Part shown: positions 24,362 through 36,700 of the stretch, in pieces
Numbering within the stretch: position 1 is the stretch's first letter
Layout of the letters: each line of letters begins with the position of its first letter
Source of the DNA: Bryopsis sp. KO-2023
Lineage: Eukaryota > Chlorophyta > Ulvophyceae > Bryopsidales > Bryopsidaceae
Assembly: GCA_030272585.1 (NCBI GenBank)
Contig: BSYQ01000007.1
Location: 3,290,001 to 3,354,000, forward strand
Direction: 5' to 3'
Length of the DNA stretch: 64,000 nucleotides
Program-made: the position numbers and the translations under genes
The notes under the pieces: model-generated
The model's input: only the letters and a program-made list of their open reading frames with translations
Told to the model about the DNA's origin: nothing
Databases searched by the model: none

Positions 24362-27076
24362 ATGGGCTGGACTCCGCGCTGGAGGTCCCGCACAGTCGAC
24401 ATTCAACCCATTCCGACTAGAGAGCGAGGACGATGGGAAATAGGGGTAAAATGCGAATATACATTCACAGTGCAAGATATTGGTCCCGTGCCAGTCGAGT
24501 GGACGAAGTGCGCACTTCATTTTCACCACAAGCGAAGGCCATATGGCACCAAGGTCGCCACGTGTGATGCAGGGATCGCCAGCTTCAAGGGACGTACGCT
24601 GCAGTTTTTGGAGCTCTTGTCCCTCGACGTGTCCACAGGGGATTTCGACGAAAAGGTATGCTCTTTTTTCTGACAAGGGTCTGAGGCACTTTTGTTTTGT
24701 TTCCCCCTGCTTGCCCTTGAAAAGTCGTTGGGTGTTAGCGAGTGCCAGCCTCAGTTGATAAAATCATATTTTTCTTCCCAGATTCTGGAGATAGAGTTAA
24801 AATGCTGGAGTCCGGTTGGTCTGGATGTCGTTCTGAAGACAGTTGCTTCGACAAAGCTCGATCTAGCCTCGTTTGTAGACGCTCGCGGCCGCATGAAAGG
24901 CCTGATACTCCCCATGGATATTATGGAAGGCATGGAAATGAAACAAAAACCAACCTTGGAGGTGAGTACCAAAAATTTGTACTGCTGTGGGCGACGCATG
25001 TGTGTTGATGCCTGCGCCGCCATAACGAAAGCAGGCTGCTTTTCAGTAGCACTTGTGGGTCATCAGTTTTGGTGCTTCGAGAAACCGTACGAGTGACAAA
25101 GGCGTCATTTCCTGCGGCTGAATGTTTGTGGCATCCGCACAGGTGGATGTAAAGCCCACACTGGCTGACGAGCACGTTCAAGTGATGGAGAGATGTGGTA
25201 AAGTTCTATTGTCGCCAACATGCAGCATCCGGTCACTACCATTAGCGCCGACGCAAGACGGTCTACAATATTGCAAATCTGAGCCCGAGGATGTTGGTCC
25301 GGTAATGCAGCCACGCAAACCTTCCATTGCGACACCTCTAGCTGACACAAGAAATACAAGAGGGGGCAATCTGGAAAAGCAATCAAGCCTGCTCAGGGAG
25401 ACCCCGCTTGAGGAAGGAACATCCAGCGTGGGGATTGAAGATAGGAAGGAGACGTCGGATGAGTCGTCCGCACCGAGTTCTCAGCCAGAGCAGCTGGATG
25501 CATTGGGGAATGAAACGAAACCTCTGATTCCATGCTCCCGTGCTTCTGGGTCGGATGTAAAAAATTCCGAATCTGATGCTCTGGAGGGCGATATTAGGCA
25601 AAGCATCAACAATCATAGCAGGGGAAGTGGAGAAAGCTTCTCAGGGGGCCCACTTCGACTGAGTGGGGATGGTTGGGTGAAACGAAATGATGCAGCGTTC
25701 AATCCATCACACACAGGCAGCAAAACAAAAAGCAATCTACTCGTCAGCATCCCTGCTGGTCTGCCGCCAATATCTACCAAAGTTTCCACAGGGACATGTC
25801 CTGGTGCATCGCCACTAAAATGCACTGAGGCCGAAAGAGGCGAGCTGTTTCAAATATTGACTCTGTGGCATCAGCAATCTGCTGATTATCTTGAAAAGTT
25901 ACGGAGGAAAAAAGGACGCTCATCACGTAAAGAGAACACGCCGTCCACTGCATGCTGCGCACAAGCCACCCCACCGAGACCACCCGTTCTGGTAAGTCAC
26001 AAAACGTGGTACATAGTCACGTGGTTACTCTCCCTACTAACACAAATCAGGTCCCCAAATCCTTGTTGTTAGCGAGAACAAAAAAAAAATTCACAAAATT
26101 CAAAATTCATTGGAAAGACAGAGTATCAGCACGCATGACCAAGGTAGGAAGCATGAACGGCTGCCTGCTGTTGGAAGTACGTGTTTGAACTGTTCGCCGC
26201 ACCCATTTCTCGCGTCGCTTTCAGCCCAGCACGTGGGCTGTGCTGTCAGCGTCATCAGATGTTCCGCCACGTAACGTACGATTCCGGAAACCGCCCCAGT
26301 CGCGCGCGCGAATTGTGAGTTCTGGCGCGGATAAGAACGCAGGGCGTTGTGGGCTCTCACTTGGGGAGGGTTGCTAGGATCGATCTCCAAGGTGGGAATG
26401 GTGGTTGTGGTTGGGACGCGCGTGCAGAATATCGTGTCAGCCCTTTTAGGTGCAACTCCAGTCACCCACCGAACAGAGCCAACAGAGTGGTGTGTGCGTG
26501 TCGAGCGGAGGATCTGTGTGGATCGACTTTGCGCGAGTTTGGCGCGCGACTTGTGGGAGGAGTTAGATACTATCGCAGAGCGGGTAAAACAGAATGGGGT
26601 GGCGGCTCCAGTGGCGACTGCGATCGAGCGGCAAAGCAACATGCAACTCGATCAAGAAAACGCAGCCAGTTCCCGAGTACATGTGGCGGGGGTGTGGGGA
26701 AATCCTGGCGTCGTCACGCAAAGTAGGTTGTCAATTTTCCTCGATTGGCGGATTGGATACCAGAAAAAAAGTAGTCGATGGATGTATTTTTGAAGTATGC
26801 CCGCCACCCGGATTATTCACATGGAGGGAAAAGTTATCAAACGGGCGCGGCCCAGGGGAAAAAGACTCTGGCAAACTTTGTGTGAGGCCGTTCGCCTGGT
26901 GGCGTTTGTCCAAACCGCAGGGCGTCGAACAGTCTTATGCAAACGGGGGCGGCGCTCTTCACGCGTCAAGGGCTGTCGTAACGGAAGCAACTCTGGTTAG
27001 TCCCGTATACCGCCAGGAAAAAGAGCACTCTTCGACGTACCGCAGTTTTCACGGCCTTGAACTTCCCTCGACATAG
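24362..27076 (+). CDS. NT-C2 domain protein
   Basis: Seven exons join in phase: 24362-24655, 24782-24961, 25143-25991, 26051-26143, 26225-26314, 26392-26722 and 26775-27076; 712 residues. The start ATG is in good context (AAACAATGG). The first two exons read as an N-terminal C2 domain of the EEIG1/EHBP1 (NT-C2) type: WEIGVKCEYTFTV, DIGPVPVEWTKCALHF, LDVVLKTVASTKLDLASFVD, MKGLILPMDI. NT-C2 domains are thought to bind membranes or organelles and in plants often precede long coiled coils. Exon 3 codes a long Ser-rich, probably disordered stretch (about 159-441). Exon 6 holds a helix-rich region (LARDLWEELDTIAERVKQNG). The reading frame ends at 27076, but a donor GTTAGT near 26995 could instead splice on into the next gene, whose coiled coils would complete the usual plant arrangement. 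Exon 7 is the least certain (52-nt intron before it). Confidence 0.6.
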
Positions 27077-27273
27077 TAGCCGATCGTATAAGAGTACTCT
27101 TGTAGATCGAACTGTCTGTTTACACGTCACGCTAGGAAATCTGGCGTTGCTCCTGTACTCCTTTAGTTGCGCATACCAGTACCAACGCGCGTCCTTGCTT
27201 TGAGGCGTCCGCACCAGCGTTCTCTCACGCCTCGAACTGCATTCTCCCGTGGTTTGCTAGATCATCGCTCAAC

Positions 27274-29986
27274 ATGACGCGAGGTGCCTCCTGTCTCACG
27301 CTGCACTCGCCTAGACGAAAGAGCCGAGTTTCTATTCGCAGGGTATGCGTGAGTGTCGTCTCTTTACTCCCTGGAAACGTACTGCTGACTTATGAGTAGC
27401 CCCAAAGGCAGGTTACTGGTATGATTGGGGGGGCAGGAGTCTGGCGCCCGTTGGCGCGAGTCGGTCGTGCAAAAGCCCAGTTTCTGTCACTGTTTCTTGC
27501 GGATGACAGGTCGTTGCCATTCCTGCAAAAACGCTTTGCTTGGTTATATTTGCGTTTGTCGATATCAGCAGCTGTGCGGCCATTCCCTGCCCCAACAGTG
27601 CCCACGTGGAACGCTCCTGCAGGACTGCGCCTGGGATTGCTGTGGTGTAACATTTGTGTGCTCTTTCGTACAGACCGACAAAGGAGCTTGGACGGGTACG
27701 GCTCGTGACGAGAGCTGGACGAAGAATCCCGAGTACACCAACCCAAACCGCCGGCCCACGAAGGTGTCAACGATGGATTCCCCCGTCAGAACAGTGGAAC
27801 GCCATCTGGCGGAAGTCGGCAAGAGAGCGCTCCACAAAGGCCTGTTCTCGTGTTCCGACGACATTGTGCAGGTGGGTTGACGCTTGGGTGAAAAAAAAAG
27901 CAGAGGTTGAGAGTTCTGTGAAGAACCCAATTCGAATCTTGGAGTTGGGGCATGATCCATGACGTTGTTTGCAAGATGCACTACTAATGTCAAGTTTTTT
28001 GTTTGAATGTGTAGACTGTGCCTGGGGTGAGAATCACTGGAGAGCAGGGCCAGATCTGGTCGTGCAACCCCATGTACAGGGAAGATCATTTTTGTTCAAT
28101 GTATGCACCTCCCGCCCCCTCCTCGTCAACTTCCTCGTCCTCCGATGATTCTGCATCCGTTGAGGAGGGGAAGCATTGCGCTCCAGAAAGAAGAAGAAAT
28201 TTAGCTCCCCTGAGTTCTTGGTCCTATGGCGAAGACTCGCTGTCGCTGGATGACGAAACCGATTCGGATCTGGATGACGATGAGGAAGATGAAAATGAAA
28301 TAAATAAAATTGGGGAAGATTTTATGCCTTTTGGGTTGACTTACCAAGTCCACTTGGAGGAGGAAGACTTGAGGGAGGGCAGTGTCGGGGATGAAAACGA
28401 AAACAAGAGCTACGAGGTGTCGACGATCGATACACCGAGGACGATTGTTGATACGCCCTCTGAGGCTGGAACTCGGAGCGCTTTCAGTGAGTTTGGTGTG
28501 CAAACAGAAGATAGTTGGACAAGGGAGGAGGAGGAGGTGGAGGATAACGAATTCGTGAGAAAACGCACAATGGGAAGAACTGTAGGGGGGGACGAGGGGT
28601 TGGAGTTTTTGTGTGCCTCAGCAGCCGAGCTTTCGGACCTGAGAGGAATCCAAGATCAAATCGAACACAAGGATCAGGAGATTCTGGAGCTTTTCCAAGG
28701 GTTGTCCAATGAGTTTGCTGGGTGCTCTACCGGTGCACTGGAGGAGGTCCGCATGCTGAGAGAATTAGTCGAACAAAAGGAGCTGGAAACCTCGCAGCTG
28801 TACAGCCAGATTTCACAGGAAATGCACTCCGCAATGCAACCTCCCGTCCAGCAAGCATTGTCGGAAACCACGATTCGCAATGGTTATGGGGTGGACTTTG
28901 CAGTGAAGGAGCGCAACGTGGGTGGGGCTGCCGTTGAGGAAGACTTTTGGGATTACGAGGGGACGTCTCCAGGAGGGATGTTGTGCCCGAGTGCTAGAAA
29001 TCCTCCTCCCCAGGGTGCAAGCTGCACCCTGCCAAGGCCGATTTCGAGGGCCGAGGTCCCCTGTCCCAACCCTTCTCCTCCTGGATTGACAAAATTCATG
29101 TCCGGATCTAGTTATTTCGAGGTAAATATGAGGGCTCACATCATCATTCTGTGTTGATCAGTAATTGATGTCCCTGGATCAATTGGGGTTTTCAGGGTGT
29201 AGGCATTCTGACTATCTCCAATGCAACACTCATGCTGGGAAAAGTGGTGTGTCAGACCTCGCTCTTAAACTCTCTTGCGAAGTACTTTTATTTTCAATGC
29301 TGAAGGAGGTCTATTAAAAAGTTAAAACCATTGATATTGACCCATTCTGCTGTTTTTGTAACTCCAAGTTTTTCTTAACGCTCTCTATGTATTTTAATTT
29401 CCATTTATCCCCTGTTTTTTGTCTAGCTTTGGTAGATTGTAAATTAAAAAAATGTGACACTTGACCTATTTTCCCCCCTTTTTTTTTTTTTAACTGCGAT
29501 CAGGTGGAGTTGGACAATGCTGTCTCAGTGACCTACGGAGAATTGAACAACCGTGTCCAGGAGCTTGAACAAGACTTGCGCAAAAAAGAGAGCGAAATCG
29601 CAGAGAGGGACCAAGTCATCCAGCGATTGAAAATGCGCAAACAGGATAATTCTTGGGAGGAGGCCGCTTGCTGCAAGGTCGAAAACGAGAGGTCGACAGC
29701 AGTTGGCAAAGCCACCACCACGACGTTCGGACATTCCCGTAAAGATAGTTATTGCTTTTCTCCTAGAGATGAATTTTCTCTTCAAGATGTGGACAATAGC
29801 TGCGATCTCTGGGGTCAAGGGAATCCTCCTTGGGACTCGAACAGAGGAAATGAGGTCGAGTTATGCGAAAGGAAAAAGCTTTGGTCAGATGCTCTGACCC
29901 CAGGGTACAAAATGTTCGACAAGGTCGACAAATTTGAAGTTGATTTTCCCCCTATCATTCTGAAGAAGACCCCAGCTCTGATGTGA
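27274..29986 (+). CDS. Acidic coiled-coil protein, unknown function
   Basis: Four exons in phase: 27274-27342, 27674-27871, 28015-29121 and 29504-29986; 618 residues. A TATAAG lies about 190 bp before the first ATG. The N-terminal part has SPVRTVERHLAEVGKRALHK. The large exon carries a Ser/acidic stretch (SSSTSSSSDDSASVEEG, DSDLDDDEEDENE) and then heptad-like helices (LRGIQDQIEHKDQEILELF, LEEVRMLRELVEQKELETSQ). The last exon continues with a coiled coil (ELNNRVQELEQDLRKKESEI, AERDQVIQRLKM) and ends in a Pro/hydrophobic tail. No catalytic motif. Its position directly behind the NT-C2 gene on the same strand raises the possibility of a single NT-C2/coiled-coil gene; the separate ATG, the TATA-like box and a stop codon at 27076 favour two. 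Confidence 0.62.
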
Positions 29987-32900
29987 AAATGGATGGGAAA
30001 ATGATGGAGAAAAAAAGCACACATTTTATATATATTAAAAAACAAGTGTTAAAGAGATAAGGTAGAATGGAGCAAAAAGTCTGCAGGTTTTTTTTTTCCT
30101 TTCTTTTTATCTTTTCTCTTTTTTTTTTTGCCCAAGGGGCAAAAAAGTTGGTCCACTGATCTTTTCCACCATCGTTTCGAAAAGAAAAAACAGCCCCATT
30201 TATATGCATGTATATTTTTCAACAGTTTTTGGATTTTTTTTTAAATGTTATCGTACGGAGGGTTGATACGTAATTGGAAATGGAATGGTGGAGCCAGTTT
30301 CCCCCGAGAAAAAAGTCAGTGTTTTGGAAAAATGGGGCAAAATTGGAAAAAAAAAAAATAAAAAAAATGTATATGCAAGAGTTAGGTAATTCTGGTTTTT
30401 CCTCGCTGGGGGCAAGAACGATGGAGGGGATGGAACTTTATCAAGATTTATCACGATTCGCTTCTCTTTTTCTCTTTTCATATATTTTGGGGCAAAAGGG
30501 GAGGATTGCAGGGGTTTTTTGGATGGGTGTGTCATTATTTTAGCGTGAAACAGGGAAATGAAAAAAAAAAAAGAAAATGGGAGGTTGAAAGACGAGTGAT
30601 TCTTAGACAAATTGGACTTATGAAGACAGCAGGGCTCCGTTTTTTGTTTTTTTTTTTGCTGTTTTTTTCCGGTTGGTGGGGTGAAGCTGCCAATTTGCTG
30701 GTTTTGCCTGACCACGAGTTTTGGACCGGGGCTTTTTGCTGACGCTGATCTATTTTTGTCATTACTGACCCAAGCTGTCGCAAACCCACCCTTGCACTCA
30801 CACCCCCTCCCCCGGAATTTTTGGACAAATCCCTTGTTGTTTTTTTTCCGTCATGTTTTACCCCCTTGGATGTCAAAAAGCAGTCCTAAACGTAACTAGT
30901 AATGCCAATTAATGTCTCAGTTCATGGAGACAGACTTCAACGGGGGGTGATCTTTCAAGGGATATCGTACATTATGGTCTTTTTTTTCTGGTGTTTTTCA
31001 TTTTCTTTTAATTGAAAGTGTATTTGTGAAAGGGAAAAATGAAAGGGGGTGGCTGTTCAGAAATAGTGAATGCATGTCAATCCGCTGCAAGGAAATTCGA
31101 TGGTGGAACACCCAAGGCAAGAAATTGCTTTGGTCTTTTTACTTGCTTTTTTTTTTGTTTGAAAAGAGAAGAGGGAAAGTCGACGAAAAAAAAAATTACA
31201 AAAGTGTGGGGGAAAATTCACACGACACTCTTTTGACTCGTTATTTTTAGTCAGCCTTTTTGTTTTGGCTGTTGTTTGGTTATATCTGTACCTTTGCTTC
31301 TTTTTTTTATCTTTTCGCCTCTGAATCGACAAAACAAACGAAGAAACAAAAAAAATTGTCGTACGACTCTTTTTTTTCGCCATGTTTCTTGTTTATTTTT
31401 AGAATGAGAGACTTTTTACTGTATGGGAAATACGGGGAAAAAAAAAACAAAAAAAAAACAATGGGGAAGGAGTCTGCTGCATCGAAATATATGGGCAAGA
31501 CGGGGGACAAAAATTGTTTGTTTTGGATATTTGTTAAAAAAAATCAATTTCGGCACTTTTCTTTGTTTTCCAGTGACTCCTCTTTTTCTTTTCCTCCCTT
31601 TTTTTTTTAATTTGTTTTTTTGTTTTTTGCATTGCAACTATTTATATGTGCAAGAGCTTGAATTCTCAATCCTAGTTGTGTTTTTCTTTTCTTGTTTTTA
31701 TTCAAGGGGGAGGGGGGAGGAGTCTGTCTGTGGAACAGGGCTGGTTTCGGACTGAACAATTTCGTTTTTTTTTTTACTTTGTATGGAAATTTGGGGAAGG
31801 AGGGGGGGGGGTGTTGGGAGAAGTGTTGCGTGAATGAATGTGTTGGGCATGAGGTTGCTTATCATCGACATTAAAACAAGAAAAAAGAAATAGAAAACTC
31901 AGTGGTTTCTCTCAGGATTGAAAATTCTACTTGCTGGATATTCGACTTACCCAAGTGCTAGACAGGGATTTAGAAAACAAAAAGAAAGGATAATAGACAG
32001 GCAGGATTCTTGAAAGGGAAAAAAAATCAATGGAGATTTAAGGTGGAAGGTCCCAGAATCGAAACAAAAAATTGAAAGTTGAAAAAAAAAAGAAAGAAAA
32101 AAATTGTGAGAAGTGTGTGGACAATTTTCTAAACATGTTTTTGGAGTTAAAAAAAACAAACAAAATAGTTGTCAAAAAAGGGGGGGATTTCCAGACTTTT
32201 GCTTGGAAGAAAATTTTGACAAAACTGCACAAGAGTCTTCCTGCCCGTGATGCTATTTTTGGAAAAAAAAAAGAAACAGGGACTCAGTCCGTCTCTTTGG
32301 TTCTGTTAATGAGCTTTTGTTTTGAGAAGAGGAGTGGGTAGGAGTTTAAAAAAAAACACAAAACATCCATACAGGGCATGGCAGGAAAGGAAAATGTTAA
32401 TATATAGTCAAGACCATAGGATTTTTCAGCAATGTATTGTTAGAGATTGATTAAAGAAAAAAAACTTGGAACAGCGTTCGAAAAAAAAGGTGTTAAAAAG
32501 GGTGTTTTTCTGTGGGGAGAAAAGCCCCCAAGGGTGTTCAACGGCATGAGGGGAAACAAATTTTTAAGAAAGGAAGTTGCATTTTGTATTGTATACATCT
32601 TTGTCGAATGACAGTTGGAAGAAGTTCATATCAGTTTTCAGTTTTTACTGTTTTGCATGATTCAGTGTATACACTCAAGCTGCGTAATTTTTTCAAGGAG
32701 TTATGACAAATTTTCTTGACTTAAATTATCGTTGTTTGAATCCTTAAGCAAATCTCATCTGTAGCAATCCACCTGGTTCAGGAAGCGCTCCTTTTATCAC
32801 CTCTTTCTCTTTCGACTCCATATTGCAGCGATAAGAAAATTGGATTTTTCTTTTCCGAATGGTAGTGCTGCAGATTTATATGATAGATTCTGTACAACAT

Positions 32901-33433
32901 GTTCTAGGAGGGAGGGACAGAAAATCTGTTTTTGAAGCCAGATGCAATTTGGTGCCTCTTTTTGAAGCCAAATGCAATTTGGTGCTGAGATTGTGGTGCA
33001 ACTCACTAGCACAGTTCCGTTCAACACTTGTTTGCTTGCTTTTTTTTCTCCGGGCCACTGAAATTGAGATGAAATGAGGAGAGTGCTGAAATTCATATGA
33101 GATGAAAAGGATATGAAATGCAGGATGTTGGGGGAGATGGGGTCTGTCTGGTCTGTACACCCAAAGTAGTGATTTATTATGTGTCAAAGTTTCTTACATC
33201 TAGGGCCGATATTGTGTGTGTTCTTTTAACGCCAAGAAACCCACCCCCCTTCTATCTTAAGGTAAAATATTTTTTTATTGAGGTCAAATGAATATAATTT
33301 TCACGAAGCACTTTGTGAGGGTAATTCAGTCAGGTGGAATGGTCTCATGTCAGGCAGAAGTTAGAGAACAGTTCAGTGGGAGTTAGCCAGGGCGACACTT
33401 AAGGACTGAACCACATTCATTCAGCGTTCATAC
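29987..33433. other. Long run-rich intergenic region
   Basis: 3.4 kb without a supported gene. It holds very many poly-A and poly-T tracts of 8-12, a G run near 31800-31811 and AT-rich stretches. Open frames are Phe/Lys-rich translations of these tracts. A small direct repeat of about 25 bp (GAAGCCAGATGCAATTTGG and its near copy, about 30 bp apart) occurs at about 32931-32985. Otherwise nothing seen up to the hAT element. Confidence 0.5.
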
Positions 33434-33465
33434 CAGTGTTGAGCGGATATCACTTTTGACCCCGT

Positions 33466-33560
33466 CAGACCGGATCCGGATATCTCCAGGCGGACTATCC
33501 GCGGATAATGGCAATACCGGATATCCGTTGAACCCATTATCCACGGACCTGGATAATAGG
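33466..33560. repeat. Left subterminal repeats of the hAT element
   Basis: Clustered, partly palindromic copies of motifs such as CCGGATATCC and GGATAAT lie next to the left end. Similar motifs are dense at the right end. In hAT elements such arrays bind the transposase. Confidence 0.75.
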
Positions 33561-33790
33561 TGGATAATTACAGGGTAATTGCCGGACCCGTATAATCATA
33601 ATTGATCATTTGTTGCGTGTTAAATCTTTGGTCGTAGTTGATTTTTGAAACACTTCAAACCAAACCAAACCAAAAATTACATGCTGAAACACTTCAGTTC
33701 TTCTACAAGTATCGATTCCCACAACAGATTACAGCTTCAGCAAAAATGTTTCAGTTCATTTTCGGTTCTCCACCAGCCAAGAGACTGATC

Positions 33791-36700
33791 TCAAGTGTGA
33801 TCGCGCGCGTAGTCGTCTTTATCCGATGAAAGGTCTTCCCAAAGTGATTCTTCACTCTCCATGTTTTTCACGAAATCATTGCCATAAACCGGCATAGTTT
33901 TGTTCTCTTCTTTCATGGCCTTGAGAGCGTCCAGTGCCTCCTCATCAGGGTAGTTCTTGTGAATGAACATGAGATCGTCGACCAGCTCCGCAGACGTGCG
34001 ATTGCGCCGATGACGAGTGAGAATTCCGGCAATACTGAACACTCGTTCGCATTCAATCTGAGTTCCTTGCACACCATTTATTGCCTTGGAAACCTCTGCA
34101 ACTATTGGAAACATGCCGCAATTTCCCTTCCACCATTGTAAGCTGGAAAATCCTTCGTCCTTGCGATCGGGAACAGGATGCCTGCGGAAGCGCTCCAACT
34201 CTTGCGTGGCCATCGAAATGGCTGCGTCCCTGGCAATCCTCTCACTGTCTAACTCACCAGCATTTTCGGCAAACACATCGCTTCCGCTGCTGTCACAAGG
34301 TCTGGGTGCTGTAGCCCCACCGTCGCTTGTTACAGCTGTAATATCAACACCGCCGTCCCCAGCCTGATGCGATGTGAACCGCTCAGCGATGTCTGCTAGA
34401 AGAGGGATTAACAACATCGTGTCATACATCTCAATGACTGCCTTTGCACGCTGTTATAAGTGTACGCCGAGTATGTCTATGCACTACTAGAGCTCAAGGG
34501 TTAGTCGTGGGCACTAACATGGCTCTAGTCATATGCTTAAGGTCCATGAGATCATTATAGCACGTGTGCTGAAAGGATGACTCATAGCAAGCCCAGGTGT
34601 CTCGCCCTGAGGTGATCCCTGTCATCTCAAGGGTCCCATCAAGGAGTGGGGGTTTGATGGGTTAAAGGGACTTCAAGGAAGGGCGCTGGGAGGTTATTTT
34701 CCTAGGAGGGAGAGGTTTATAACAGTTTGGTTTCGGAGCAGGTGAAGAGTCCGTCACGGAAACGACGATAACTTCGGCGTCTAAGGTCCGAATTGGACAA
34801 ATAAGGTGTCAAAAAGTAAGCTAAGAAAAATCCGCTTCGTTTGAGTCCAGTTGGGGTTTATTCCGAGCTGTGTGCGGAAAGTTATGCTCTGTCAAAGTTA
34901 GGGTATTGCTTCAGACTTTCTGCAGAGTGGTTTTTCGAGTTGCGAAGGAGACCCAAGAGGTCCTTCGTCTATTTTAAGGAGACCCAAGAGGTCCTTAATA
35001 TTTTCCGTCAGGATTGGACGATATTTTGAGATTTTTGGAGATTTTTCAAGCAGACCCTAGAGGTGCTTGTTGTGTCCAAGGAAAAATTAAATTAAAGCAG
35101 TTAACAAGGAAACACCACGAAAAGAAGAGTTATCCACACAAAGAGGTGGTTACAGATTTGTCTAAAGGACAAAGGGAATATCCACAGAGGTTTCCCCCAA
35201 CACAGGTGTTGGTCTAAAAATAACTCTCATACTCACTTCTTCGCCGCGGGCTTGAAGTAGAGGGATACTGCAAGAAAATGCAGAAATCCACCCAAAAGAA
35301 CACGGGGCAAAGTGATTCTTTTGATGAGAGGAAAAATGCTACTGAGCATTCCTCTAAACCTCAAGTTTCTAAGAGAAAATCAGTCAGCCAACTGACCAAA
35401 GCAGAGTTGAAAGCTCGCAAACAGTTGGGATTGTGCTGGTTTTGTGGAGAGACTTGGACACGAGGACATAAATGTGGAAAACCCAAAGAGGTTGTTACAC
35501 ATGTTTCTCAGAGGTCCAAGCCCCATGACTGGAAATTTCTGAGGCAAGATTTGAATTCTCATCCTAATTGTGACCCAATGGAAGTGGATAGTGCACATTT
35601 AGCGCCTATCGTGACTCGTGGTCAAAAGAGAAAGGAGAAACAGGAAGAAGCACAAACTTCTGTCCCTCCAGAGGATGTGAATGAAAGATCTAATATCCAA
35701 TCAGACAAAACAATACTCAAGGCAGAGTTTCAGCGTCTCGAGTCACTCACGGGACAAGCGTTTAGCTTGGACGGGTGTGCTAACTCAGACCAAACCAATG
35801 CCTTGTGTGCAAAGTTTTGTATTGGTGAGGGGTTTTTTGAGACTACTCTTTCGGGTGAGCATGTATGGCTGAATCCTCCATTCAAGGAGCTTCACAAATA
35901 CATTGATCACTATGTGAGAGAAAAGAATAAGTCTCCACACAATACTTCTTGTTGCATTCTGGTTCCACAGTGGAATAAAGAGCCGCATCCGGCCTTGGCC
36001 TCTATGAGACTAATTGCACAATACAAGAAGGGCATGGTTTTGTTCACCGCTATGAAAGGAAAGCGCCGGAAAAGACTTCCAGGTCTTCCTTGGCCAGTGA
36101 ATGTATACTATGACCCACCTGTCCCCTTGGTACCAAAGGATACTCAAGATTTACTTACCCAAGACAGGATGTCAATGCACTTTGAGGGAACTCTTAGTGG
36201 CATTCCTGCCCATTGTCTTTTGGACTCAGGAGCTAAGGGATTAGCATTCCTTTCCAAGAGATTTTGTGAACAAAATGGGATTTCCTTCAAGGTAACCACA
36301 AGTTCGCAAGCCGAATTGGCCAATGGGAGTTATATTGATATCTTAGGTGAAACAAAGATCTCTCTGAAAATTCAAGGCTTTCGAGAGAAGCTGGATTGTT
36401 TGGTGATTGATCTTATGGAGAGATTTGATATCATTTTGGGTGATACGTGGTTGCGAAATCGCAAGGCAGTCTTGGACTTCTTTGAGAAGAAGTGTGCCGT
36501 GACGAATTCTGCAAACCAACGGATCTTGATACGCCAGGGTCTTTTGCCCAAGGCCACTGGTGGAGAACAAAGAATTCCCCACAGAAATGTTGGTTCCTTA
36601 CTCACTATTCCACAGGTGAAGAGAAAACTCAAGGATTCCTCTCTTCAACCATTTCTGGTGGTAATTCGTGAAGTACAGGACGTACCCGCACATGTAAGTG

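Noticed and set aside
27925-27945. B-box-like ATTCGAAT as a sign of a tRNA gene
   Set aside because: No A box at the right distance and no stems; it lies in an intron of the coiled-coil gene.
30000-32400. Several open frames of 60-155 codons
   Set aside because: Low-complexity Phe/Lys-rich products from homopolymer DNA; no splice logic or family.
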